The notes beneath the pieces are model-generated. The model was not told where the DNA came from. It was given only the letters and a program-made list of their open reading frames with translations, and did not search any database. The translations under genes and the position numbers were made by a program. Below are positions 34,670 through 41,904 of a stretch of DNA of 64,000 nucleotides, in pieces; positions within the stretch are counted from its first letter, which is position 1; each line of letters starts with the position of its first letter. This stretch comes from Chloroflexota bacterium (GTDB lineage: Bacteria; Chloroflexota; Chloroflexia; Thermomicrobiales; UBA6265): contig JAEWEG010000037.1 in the NCBI GenBank assembly GCA_023389575.1, positions 1 through 64,000 on the forward strand. The letters are read 5' to 3'.

Positions 34670-36223
34670 ATGAGCACGACCGTTCATCCCGGACATGTCC
34701 TCGACACCTCCATCGCACCCTCCGATTCCCATGGCTCATCCATGCGCGACGACAAGTTCGTCGGCCTCGGCCTCACCTTCGACGATGTGTTCCTGCTCCC
34801 CGCCCGCTCCGATGTGCTGCCAGCCACCGTGGACACCAGCACGCGCATCGCGGCCGATATCGTCCTTAACATCCCGATGCTCTCGTCCGCCATGGACACC
34901 GTCACCGAAGCGCGGCTGGCCATCGCCCTGGCCCGCGAAGGCGGCATGGGCATCGTCCACCGCAATCTCTCGATCGAGGACCAGGCGGCGGAGATCGACA
35001 AGGTCAAGCGCTCCGAATCCGGCATGATTGTCGAGCCGGTCACCCTCGGCCCCGACCAGCCTGTCAGCGACGCGCTGGCCGTGATGGAGCGGTATCACAT
35101 CTCGGGCGTACCCATCACGGACGAGAACAACCGGCTCGTTGGCATCCTCACCAATCGCGACCTGCGCTTTAACCAGGACGGTGACCAGCTCATTCGCGAC
35201 GTCATGACGAAAGAGCCGCTATACACGGCCCCCACCGGCACCACACTCGATCAGGCTAGCGAGATCCTCCATCAACACAAGGTCGAGAAGCTGCCAGTCG
35301 TTGACGAAAGCGGTTACCTCACCGGCCTCATCACGGTGAAGGACATCCAGAAGAAGATCCAGTATCCCAACGCCACCAAGGACGAGCGAGGACGGCTCCG
35401 GGTCGGCGCGGCGGTGGGCGTTGGGCATGACGCCGAGGAACGCGCCGAGGCGCTCGTCGCCAAGGGCGTCGACCTCATCGTGGTCGATACCGCCCACGGG
35501 CACAATGTCGGGGTCATCGAAATGGTTCGCCATCTCAAGTCCAAGCTCGGCGTCCCCATCATGGCGGGCAACATCGCCACTGGCGCCGCGGCCGCCGCGC
35601 TCATCGAGGCTGGCGCGGACGCCGTAAAGGTTGGTGTCGGCCCCGGCTCCATCTGCACCACTCGCGTCGTCTCCGGCACCGGCGTGCCGCAGATCACCGC
35701 CATCCACGAAGTCGCCAAGGTCGCCAACCCGCTCGGCATTCCGGTCATCGCCGATGGCGGAATCCAGTATTCCGGCGACCTCGCCAAGGCCATCGCCGCC
35801 GGCGCGGATTGCGTGATGCTCGGCAGCCTCTTCGCCGGGCTGGATGAGAGTCCCGGCGAGGTCATCATCTTCCAGGGCGAACGCTTCAAGGAATACCGCG
35901 GCATGGGCTCGCTGGGAGCAATGAGGGCCCGGTCGTTCTCCAAGGATCGCTACTTCCAGGAAGACATCGGCAATGTCGCCAAGTTGGTTCCCGAGGGCAT
36001 CGAGGGGCGCGTCGCCTACAAGGGATCGCTCGCCCCGCTCGTCTACCAACTCGTCGGTGGCCTGCGCTCGGCCATGGGGTATGTGGGAGCGGCCACCATC
36101 ATGTCGCTTCGCAACGATACCCAGTTCATCCAGGTAACCGCGGCCGGCCTGCGAGAAAGCCACCCGCACGATGTGGCCGTCACCAAGGAAGCTCCGAACT
36201 ACCGCGTCGGCGGCAGCGCCTGA
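34670..36223 (+). CDS. guaB: Inosine-5'-monophosphate dehydrogenase
   Basis: This enzyme oxidises IMP to XMP, the committed step to guanine nucleotides. At 517 aa it has the full domain set: an N-terminal barrel half with LTFDDVFLLPARS, a CBS pair (about residues 125-245, MTKEPLYTAPTGTTLDQA and following), and the catalytic barrel with GVGPGSICTTRVVSG (Cys329) and the flap ARSFSKDRYFQ. The ATG at 34670 has AGGAG 11 bases before. An alternative start at 34742 would also retain all domains. It lies 75 bases after the solo parA. Confidence 0.96.
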   Translation: MSTTVHPGHVLDTSIAPSDSHGSSMRDDKFVGLGLTFDDVFLLPARSDVLPATVDTSTRIAADIVLNIPMLSSAMDTVTEARLAIALAREGGMGIVHRNLSIEDQAAEIDKVKRSESGMIVEPVTLGPDQPVSDALAVMERYHISGVPITDENNRLVGILTNRDLRFNQDGDQLIRDVMTKEPLYTAPTGTTLDQASEILHQHKVEKLPVVDESGYLTGLITVKDIQKKIQYPNATKDERGRLRVGAAVGVGHDAEERAEALVAKGVDLIVVDTAHGHNVGVIEMVRHLKSKLGVPIMAGNIATGAAAAALIEAGADAVKVGVGPGSICTTRVVSGTGVPQITAIHEVAKVANPLGIPVIADGGIQYSGDLAKAIAAGADCVMLGSLFAGLDESPGEVIIFQGERFKEYRGMGSLGAMRARSFSKDRYFQEDIGNVAKLVPEGIEGRVAYKGSLAPLVYQLVGGLRSAMGYVGAATIMSLRNDTQFIQVTAAGLRESHPHDVAVTKEAPNYRVGGSA

Positions 36224-36251
36224 GCCATCCCTTACGTCTGAAGGAGCGACC

Positions 36252-36674
36252 ATGGCGGCGTTCGATCTCACAACCGACTTCGGCAAGCGGGCCGAGAACC
36301 GGCTCCAGAACGAGCAGGTGATCTGGCTCGTCACGGTCAACGAGCGAGGCGTCCCACAGCCATCGCCGGTCTGGTTCCATTGGGACGGCGAGTCCATCGT
36401 CATCCACAGCCAGCCAAACACGCCCAAGGTGAAAGCCATCCGCGCGAACCCAAACGTGGCCCTGCACTTCAACGCCACGTCCACTGGGGGCGACGTGATC
36501 GTCATTGGGGGAACGGCGACGCTGGTCAACGAGGGCCAGGTATCCACGCCAGGGCCCGCGTACGCCGCCAAGTATGAGGCTGGCTATGCCGGCCTCGGTC
36601 TGACCAACGACACGTTCGCCGCAAGCTATTCGCAGCTCATGCGGGTGGAGCCGACCAGCCTCCGGGGTTTCTAG
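36252..36674 (+). CDS. Pyridoxamine 5'-phosphate oxidase-like split-barrel protein
   Basis: This 140-residue flavin/F420-type split-barrel protein shows WLVTVNERGVPQPSPVWFHW, then IRANPNVALHFNATSTGGDV. It resembles the Rv3369-type PPOX group, many members of which use F420 or FMN. The ATG at 36252 follows AAGGAGCGACC. It sits 28 bases after guaB, so it is likely in the same transcript. Substrate unknown. Confidence 0.87.
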   Translation: MAAFDLTTDFGKRAENRLQNEQVIWLVTVNERGVPQPSPVWFHWDGESIVIHSQPNTPKVKAIRANPNVALHFNATSTGGDVIVIGGTATLVNEGQVSTPGPAYAAKYEAGYAGLGLTNDTFAASYSQLMRVEPTSLRGF

Positions 36675-36756
36675 ACGATCACGTCTTCGCCAGGCGGAAT
36701 CGCAAGAACCGAGACCAGATGGACGCAACGATGCAATTCCACCAGCGAGGAAACGA

Positions 36757-37611
36757 GTGAACAGCACCGGGTCCCTGTTACGACCTCAACCGGAAATCGA
36801 CCAGGAACCACGATGGCCGTCCACGTCCGAGTGGCCACGAAAGGTAATCTGGGCCACCTCCCAGATCGTCCTCTTCCTCGCGCTCTTCCAGGCCTACAAG
36901 ATGGTCCGGAAGACCTTCATCACCCGAGCCGAACAGGTGGCGTACAACAACGCCCTGGACATCCTCAACGTCCAGGGCAAGCTCGGATTGAACTTTGAGC
37001 TGTCGTGGCAACGCTGGGTACTTGATCAGGGCAGCCTGATCAAGGTCTTCAACAACGTTTACGCCTATTACATGTACGGCTTCTACGCCTGCGCCATCAT
37101 CCTGCTGGTGATGTCCCCCATCCGATACCGGTACCTGCGGCGTGTGTTCATCATCTCCATGCTGGTCGCGCTCCCCTGGTATGCCATCTACCCCCTCGCG
37201 CCACCGCGCTTCATGGAACCCTACGGGTGGCCATTCATCGACACCCTCGCCGTGTACGGTCCGAACTACTTCAGCGAGTCCGGCCTGGTCACGGCCAATC
37301 GGTTCGCCGCCATGCCCAGCATGCATTGCGGGTGGACCATGGTGGCCGGCCTCATGATCTCGGCGGCCATGCCATGGCGCTGGCTGGGCCGGTCGCTGTT
37401 CGTGTTCCTCACGCTGCTGCTGGCGGTCACCGTCATGGTCACCGGGAACCACTACTGGCTCGATATCATCGGCGGCTGGCTGGTCGTGGCGGTCTCGCTG
37501 ATCATCAACCGCCTGCTGCCGTTCCCACTGCCGATCGACTGGCCGTGGCGACGAGAGTCGGAACCGGAAACCACCCCGCTCCGGGGCGAATCCATGGGCG
37601 GAGCCCGATAA
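36757..37611 (+). CDS. PAP2-superfamily membrane protein, AUR1/inositol-phosphotransferase-like
   Basis: This 284-residue protein has about six membrane helices. The phosphatase-type motifs are FAAMPSMHCGW and GNHYWLDIIGG, giving the catalytic His and Asp of the PAP2_3 (AUR1-like) subgroup, which includes inositol phosphorylceramide synthases. It starts at GTG 36757, after GAGGAAACGA. By family it could move a phospho-headgroup between lipids. In Thermomicrobium, long-chain diol lipids with phosphoinositol heads are known, and an enzyme like this would fit, but the link is inference. A lipid phosphatase is the main alternative. Confidence 0.82.
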   Translation: MNSTGSLLRPQPEIDQEPRWPSTSEWPRKVIWATSQIVLFLALFQAYKMVRKTFITRAEQVAYNNALDILNVQGKLGLNFELSWQRWVLDQGSLIKVFNNVYAYYMYGFYACAIILLVMSPIRYRYLRRVFIISMLVALPWYAIYPLAPPRFMEPYGWPFIDTLAVYGPNYFSESGLVTANRFAAMPSMHCGWTMVAGLMISAAMPWRWLGRSLFVFLTLLLAVTVMVTGNHYWLDIIGGWLVVAVSLIINRLLPFPLPIDWPWRRESEPETTPLRGESMGGAR

Positions 37612-37635
37612 CATTAAATAAGCTCAACGAAGGTG

Positions 37636-37664
37636 TTGACTTTTCCGTTTTCCACCGATATGAT
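37636..37664 (+). promoter_or_regulatory. Strong sigma-70-like promoter for the 32-residue peptide gene
   Basis: TTGACT (37636-37641), an exact 17-base spacer and TATGAT (37659-37664). This is among the best promoters in the window. Transcription would start near 37671, giving a leader of about 90 bases. Confidence 0.72.
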
Positions 37665-37672
37665 GCGTAGGC

Positions 37673-37713
37673 GCTGGTGGGTTACCAGCTCACCCCGCTT
37701 CGCTCCGCGAAGC
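37673..37713 (+). promoter_or_regulatory. Two 5'-leader hairpins before the small peptide gene
   Basis: GCTGGT/ACCAGC (37673-37689, five-base loop) and GCTTCGC/GCGAAGC (37697-37713, three-base loop) fall directly after the predicted transcription start. The Shine-Dalgarno AAGGAGG at 37747-37753 stays outside both, so the leader may protect the RNA while leaving translation open. Confidence 0.55.
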
Positions 37714-37761
37714 ATCGAACGACATGAGAGCCAACGCGTCTCAAGGAAGGAGGACACCGGC

Positions 37762-37860
37762 ATGCGAAACCTGACCACCCGATATATTGCTGAAGTGGGC
37801 GGTATTTCCGCCGGTATCACCAACCTGGGCGCTTTCGCGAGGTCCCTCGACCCGGTATAA
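37762..37860 (+). CDS. 32-residue peptide with own promoter and terminator, no recognised family
   Basis: ATG 37762 lies eight bases after a full AAGGAGG ribosome site. The frame encodes MRNLTTRYIAEVGGIS, continues with a Gly/Ala/Ile-rich stretch (AGITNLGAFA) and ends RSLDPV. There is no Cys, so disulfide or lanthionine chemistry is excluded. The hydrophobic middle could associate with membranes but is short for a transmembrane helix. A hairpin CCCGGT/ACCGGG straddles the stop codon and an intrinsic terminator follows 25 bases later. Promoter, leader, ribosome site and terminator together argue for a real, well-expressed product. Possible roles include a regulatory or membrane-active small protein; function is unknown. 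Confidence 0.62.
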   Translation: MRNLTTRYIAEVGGISAGITNLGAFARSLDPV

Positions 37861-37884
37861 CCGGGCAGAAACCAAGCGCGCGTT

Positions 37885-37915
37885 GACCCAGGTTGCCAGC
37901 AGCCTGGGTCTTTTT
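37885..37915 (+). terminator. Rho-independent terminator of the small peptide gene
   Basis: GACCCAGG (37885-37892) pairs with CCTGGGTC (37903-37910), followed by TTTTT. Confidence 0.9.
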
Positions 37916-38075
37916 GTGTGCGCGTTTCATCGTTCGCCCACCTCCGACCACTCCCCGAACCGGAAACAGGCTCCATCTGGCATCACAGCCAACAGGCCAA
38001 ATTTGACCATTTCCATCCATGCCTGGCGCATGGTCTGGACAAGTTCGCCCTTTTTATCTCAAACAGGGGTAAGTC

Positions 38076-38411
38076 ATGTTTCCACTCATCTCCGCCGGAG
38101 TTTCGCACGATCTCCCGCATGAACGCTCGCGTTCGGACTTTCACGAGCCGGTTCTACCCAGTCGCCTCGACATTCAGCGACGTCACCTGGAGCACAAACG
38201 GATGTACCACCTCAACACCATGTCCATCGACCTGTCCCGCGCCGAGATGGATCGGAACCTGACCCATCGCCAGCGCCTCGCGCTCGCCAATGGCGACCGC
38301 CTGACCTTCTCGTCTCGCCTTCGCCACGCGCTCGCCCGCGTCCTCGTTTCGGCCGGTGAGCGAATCCACCCAGAAATCGATCCGGTCCGCGAGCCTCGGC
38401 TCAATGCCTGA
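38076..38411 (+). CDS. Hypothetical basic protein of 111 residues
   Basis: ATG 38076 is preceded by AGGGGTAAG. The product is polar and basic, rich in Arg, His and Leu, with a C-terminal amphipathic stretch (SSRLRHALARVLVSAGERIH) that could bind membranes or nucleic acid. No family is recognised. An intrinsic terminator 30 bases after the stop supports a real transcript. A hairpin (CCATGC/GCATGG, 38017-38033) lies just upstream. Codon use is less biased than in neighbouring genes, so a chance frame cannot be fully excluded. Confidence 0.5.
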   Translation: MFPLISAGVSHDLPHERSRSDFHEPVLPSRLDIQRRHLEHKRMYHLNTMSIDLSRAEMDRNLTHRQRLALANGDRLTFSSRLRHALARVLVSAGERIHPEIDPVREPRLNA

Positions 38412-38442
38412 TCTCGCCGCTTATCGCATCGGACAAACGACG

Positions 38443-38475
38443 GCCCGGACGGCCCTTCCGTCCGGGCTTTCGTTT
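38443..38475 (+). terminator. Rho-independent terminator after the 111-residue gene
   Basis: GCCCGGACGG (38443-38452) pairs with CCGTCCGGGC (38458-38467), followed by TTTCGTTT. The stem may extend outward with AAACGA. Confidence 0.85.
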
Positions 38476-38606
38476 ACCCTCCGCCGTTCCGCCTTGCCCC
38501 TCCCCGCTCGCCGGTGCCACACTGGAACATGCTGAATCGCACCGAACGTCGTACGGGCGCGATTCCTTCCACTCCCGCATGTTCCAACCAATGAGGCCCG
38601 CCACGC

Positions 38607-39392
38607 ATGACTCGAATCATCGGATTCTTCAATCAGAAGGGCGGAACGGCCAAGACCACAAGCACCCTCAACGTCGCCGCGGCGCTCGCCGAACGGGGCC
38701 GGTCCGTCCTCACCTTCGACCTCGATCCGCAGGCCAGCCTGTCCATGGCCACCGGCATCGACGTCAGCTCGATCGACCTGTCCGTATACGATCTCCTGCT
38801 CGATGAAGCGGTTGGCATCGAAGATGTCGCCCTGCCAACATCCATCCCCGGCGTGGACATCATCCCCTCCCATCCGGATCTCGCGGCGGCCGAACTCGAA
38901 CTGCTGAACGTGCTCGAACGGGAACGACAGCTCGATCACAGGCTCCGGTCGGCCCGGCTCGAATCCTATGATTATGTCCTTATCGACGCGCCGCCGGCCC
39001 TCAACATCATTTCGATCAACATTCTGGTCTCCATCCAGGAACTCGTGATCCCCATCGAGCCACACCCGCTCTCGATCATGGTGCTGCATCGCCTGTTCGA
39101 AACCGTTGGCCGCATCCAGCGCCTCAACCCGGACCTCGTCGTCCTCGGGTTCCTGCCCACTAAGGTGCATCACTCGTCGAGGCTGGCCGCGGACATGCTC
39201 GCCACGCTTGAAGAGCAGTACCCGGATGTCCCGCTCCTGCCAGTGGTCCCGCTGTCCGTGAAGGGCGCCGAGTCCACCGCCGAGCGCACCAGCATCCTCA
39301 AATACATGCCGAAATCATCGATCGCCGCCGCCTATCGCGAGGTTGGCGCCTGGCTCGAACAAGCGGCCACCACCCCGGGAGAATCGGCATGA
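38607..39392 (+). CDS. parA: ParA-family partition ATPase paired with ParB
   Basis: This 261-residue ParA/Soj ATPase has deviant Walker A KGGTAKTTST (residues 11-20), A' motif FDLDPQASLS and Walker B VLIDAPPALN. It lacks an N-terminal DNA-binding domain, so it is of the chromosomal type. Its stop overlaps the parB start by four bases (ATGA), the normal parAB arrangement. With ParB and a centromere site it should segregate chromosome origins (or a secondary replicon if the contig is one). Confidence 0.93.
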   Translation: MTRIIGFFNQKGGTAKTTSTLNVAAALAERGRSVLTFDLDPQASLSMATGIDVSSIDLSVYDLLLDEAVGIEDVALPTSIPGVDIIPSHPDLAAAELELLNVLERERQLDHRLRSARLESYDYVLIDAPPALNIISINILVSIQELVIPIEPHPLSIMVLHRLFETVGRIQRLNPDLVVLGFLPTKVHHSSRLAADMLATLEEQYPDVPLLPVVPLSVKGAESTAERTSILKYMPKSSIAAAYREVGAWLEQAATTPGESA

Positions 39393-40408
39393 CCGAACCT
39401 CGTACCCGAAAACGCTTCACGGTCGACAATCTGTTCACCGACACCCGCCCACGCGCCGTCGGCGTCCAGGAACTCACCGATGCCAAGGTCATCGACCTCG
39501 ACCGCATTCACCCCGACCCCGCCCAGCCTCGCCGCACCTTCGATCCCGATCGATTGGAGGAACTCGCGGACAGCATCCGCGCCGAAGGCGTGCTCCAGCC
39601 GATCGTCGTGCGGTTCGACGCCGACAACGACCGCTACGTCATCGTCCATGGTGAACGCCGCTGGCGGGCATCGCGCGATGCCGGACTGGCTTCGATTCCG
39701 GCGCTCATTCGCGACGTGCCCGTCGAACGACGGCTGGTTCAGCAGCTCATGGAAAACGTGGTCCGCGACGACCTGAACGCGGTCGACCGAGCCGCCGCGC
39801 TCCGCGCCCTGCGAAGCCAGCTTGGCGACCCTCCCTGGGAAACGGTCGCCTCGGCGGTTGGCATCAAGCGCAGCCGGCTCTTCCAGTTGCTGGGCACGGA
39901 GAAGCTCTCTCGTTCGGCCCAGGAAGACATTCAGTCGGGCAGGCTGAGCGAAAAGCAAAGTCGCGCGCTTCAGGGGCTTCCCGAGGATAGGCAGCAGGCG
40001 CTCCACAACCTGATCCTGGAAGAGAACCTCTCGGCCAACGATGCCCTGCGCCTCTCCCGCGCCTTCCGCACGCTGGATATCCCGGCGGACTCGACGCCCG
40101 AGCAGACGCTGAAGGGCCTGCTCGAGTTCATGTTCGCGAAATCCGCCGCCGGCATGGCCGCCCAGACTCGCACATTGCTGAACGCCGTCCGCGGGGCATC
40201 CACCGGCACCGATCGCAGCCGCAAGCATCTCGCCTCGCTCGCGACTACTCTCAACACCGGCAAGTTCCGTGAAACCCGCTTCGAATCCGAAATAAACGCC
40301 ATCGCCCGTTCGCTCGCCGCGCTCCAGGCCGACGGGACGGACCAGCCCGAGCCGGTCCAACGCACGCTTCGCGAACTGCGGGACACGATCGACGCCCTGC
40401 TGGACTGA
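39389..40408 (+). CDS. parB: ParB/Spo0J-family centromere-binding CTPase
   Basis: This 339-residue protein has the ParB N-terminal domain (IHPDPAQPRRTFDPDRLEEL, about residues 35-125) with the CTP-binding GERRWRA box and ENVVRDDLNAVDRA. The helix-turn-helix region follows (VASAVGIKRSRLFQLLG), with a less conserved C-terminal dimerisation part. No parS-like 16-mer (TGTTTCACGTGAAACA type) was seen in the window, though only by eye. Confidence 0.93.
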   Translation: MTEPRTRKRFTVDNLFTDTRPRAVGVQELTDAKVIDLDRIHPDPAQPRRTFDPDRLEELADSIRAEGVLQPIVVRFDADNDRYVIVHGERRWRASRDAGLASIPALIRDVPVERRLVQQLMENVVRDDLNAVDRAAALRALRSQLGDPPWETVASAVGIKRSRLFQLLGTEKLSRSAQEDIQSGRLSEKQSRALQGLPEDRQQALHNLILEENLSANDALRLSRAFRTLDIPADSTPEQTLKGLLEFMFAKSAAGMAAQTRTLLNAVRGASTGTDRSRKHLASLATTLNTGKFRETRFESEINAIARSLAALQADGTDQPEPVQRTLRELRDTIDALLD

Positions 40409-40416
40409 CGCACGAC

Positions 40417-40447
40417 AAAGGGCCGCGGGATACACCCGCGGCCCTTT
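40417..40447. terminator. Bidirectional terminator after parB
   Basis: AAAGGGCCGCGGG (40417-40429) pairs perfectly with CCCGCGGCCCTTT (40435-40447). The small genes on the minus strand converge here. Confidence 0.88.
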
Positions 40448-40475
40448 CTCTCAATACGCCGTCTGGCGAATCGAT

Positions 40476-40583
40476 CTACCAGTTTGCTCGCATGTCATTC
40501 ACTCCCGGACGGGAGTCAACGCCGAACAGACCAGACAGGATCGCCAACGATACAAGCGCGGTAACCAGAACTGCGAACGCCAT
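40476..40583 (-). CDS. 35-residue single-helix membrane peptide
   Basis: ATG 40583 follows GAGGTGTC. The first 21 residues form one hydrophobic helix (AFAVLVTALVSLAILSGLFG) with no charged residue, ending in a short polar tail (DSRPGVNDMRANW). This is the look of small membrane proteins that regulate larger membrane partners. It is 45 bases after the upstream minus-strand gene and ends 29 bases from a shared terminator, so it probably belongs to a two-gene unit. No family is recognised. Confidence 0.58.
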   Translation of the reverse strand: MAFAVLVTALVSLAILSGLFGVDSRPGVNDMRANW

Positions 40584-40628
40584 GATGACACCTCGTGATG
40601 TTGTGCATGCTCGGCTTTTCCGGGCGAA

Positions 40629-40919
40629 CTACTGAATCCAGTTGATCTTGGAGATCATTTCGTGTTCCCAGTGCTCGCGCATGGCGCGTGCCTCGGCCCG
40701 CAGTCGCTTCTGCTCGTAGGCCGCCGCCGCGCGTTCACCAGGATGCTCCAGCTCGTGGTCGATGCGGATGGAGATGTTGAGTCGATGTCGACCGAGGGAA
40801 AGTACTCGCAAGGTCACTCCGATCAGGTTCAGCAGCTTGGGCGCCACTAGCTCAAGGTCAGGTGTGAATGACGTTCCGATCGGCTGGAGCCGGCTTCCGT
40901 GCCCGTTCGCGCTCGTCAC
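40629..40919 (-). CDS. Hypothetical protein, up to 96 residues
   Basis: This minus-strand frame ends with a clearly biased, helical, charged segment (ERAAAAYEQKRLRAEARAMR). It begins with a mixed beta-like part (LNLIGVTLRVLSLGRHRLNI). GTG 40919 is the longest start but has no good ribosome site; translation may begin at a later GTG. It lies upstream of the 35-residue membrane peptide, with which it may be co-transcribed. A palindrome at 40935-40950 sits in its promoter region. No function assigned. Confidence 0.45.
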   Translation of the reverse strand: MTSANGHGSRLQPIGTSFTPDLELVAPKLLNLIGVTLRVLSLGRHRLNISIRIDHELEHPGERAAAAYEQKRLRAEARAMREHWEHEMISKINWIQ

Positions 40920-40934
40920 ATATTCAACGCATCA

Positions 40935-40950
40935 CTCACACCTGTGTGAG
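40935..40950. promoter_or_regulatory. Operator-like inverted repeat in divergent promoter region
   Basis: CTCACAC-CT-GTGTGAG is a 7-2-7 inverted repeat between the minus-strand small genes and the plus-strand lipoprotein. Its size and place suit a dimeric regulator acting on one or both. Confidence 0.5.
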
Positions 40951-41034
40951 ACCTGATCGCACGGGAATGAAGGCTATTCGGTGTACACTCGATGACTTGT
41001 GTATGGATGGTTGCCCTACTCTGAGAGCCACGTA

Positions 41035-41808
41035 GTGAAGCGTTCTTTCCCAATTCCAATTGTACTCCTTTTGGTCCTCATAATCACGGTCGGTTGTACT
41101 TCCCCTGGAAACGACTCAACTCCGGAACCCACGATCGAACCCACCGCCACGGTTCCCCCCACTGTTTCCCCTGGCGGCGTCACCGTGGGCGATCTCCTCG
41201 GGCGCACCGAAACCGCCTGGGCCACCGTGACGTCGATGCGCACGACGTTCTGGACCGGCACGTCGGGCGACCTGGCAACCCCGGCCGCCAACGGGTCGTT
41301 CACCACCGAAATCGCCCTCCCTCCCAGCGCGCGGCACGTCATCCAGACGGTCGATGGCCAGGTGGTCGACGAACTCATCACCGTGGGTGGCCGCGTCTAC
41401 ATGAGGGGCGCGATGGTGGTCGCCGCCATCGCGCCAATGGTCGGCCCCGACATGTGGGTCGAGGTCGACCCCGCCGCCGCGTCATCGAACTCACCAGTCG
41501 CCATGCAGGTTGCCTATCTGATGGCTCCCGTCATCTCGCCGTTCTCGACCGTCTCGCCCGAAACGCTCGCCCTGGAGGCATTTCCAGCGGGAGACGTCAC
41601 GGTGGGCGACCGCGCCTGCCAGGCGTACACATTCGGCGCGACCGCCGGAAACGGCATCCAGTACGAGATCTCGTTCGACGCCAACGACCTCCCATGCCGG
41701 ATGGTGCTGACCAGCGGGAACATCGCGAACGTAACCATCTACGAGTTCAACGTGCCCGGCCTCGCCATCGCCGTCCCGGAAATCGCCACTCCCGAACCTG
41801 CTCCCTGA
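41035..41808 (+). CDS. Lipoprotein with LppX/LprG-like (LolA-fold) domain
   Basis: This predicted lipoprotein has 257 residues. GTG 41035 opens VKRSFPIPIVLLLVLIITVG followed by the lipobox Cys, then a Thr/Pro-rich linker (TPEPTIEPTATVPPT). The remaining 200 residues alternate beta strands in the manner of LppX/LprG proteins, which carry lipids across the envelope. The similarity is to overall pattern, not to a catalytic motif, so ligand and role are uncertain. It stands 96 bases before the HtrA gene on the same strand. Confidence 0.68.
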   Translation: MKRSFPIPIVLLLVLIITVGCTSPGNDSTPEPTIEPTATVPPTVSPGGVTVGDLLGRTETAWATVTSMRTTFWTGTSGDLATPAANGSFTTEIALPPSARHVIQTVDGQVVDELITVGGRVYMRGAMVVAAIAPMVGPDMWVEVDPAAASSNSPVAMQVAYLMAPVISPFSTVSPETLALEAFPAGDVTVGDRACQAYTFGATAGNGIQYEISFDANDLPCRMVLTSGNIANVTIYEFNVPGLAIAVPEIATPEPAP

Positions 41809-41904
41809 AGCCTCCTCCATGACTGGCGGGCTCCGGTGTATCCTTCAGGTTCACTGGCGCCACGATTGCCTGGCACGATACCTCGTCCGGAAAGGTTCAC
41901 GCTC

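Noticed and set aside
37633..37761. 75-residue version of the small peptide starting at 37633
   Set aside because: That start precedes the -10 element at 37659-37664, so the transcript would not contain it.
40255..40280. Sequence GTTCCGTGAAAC inside parB, recalling a parS site
   Set aside because: It lacks the central bases of the 16-bp parS palindrome (TGTTTCACGTGAAACA type) and is not a full inverted repeat.
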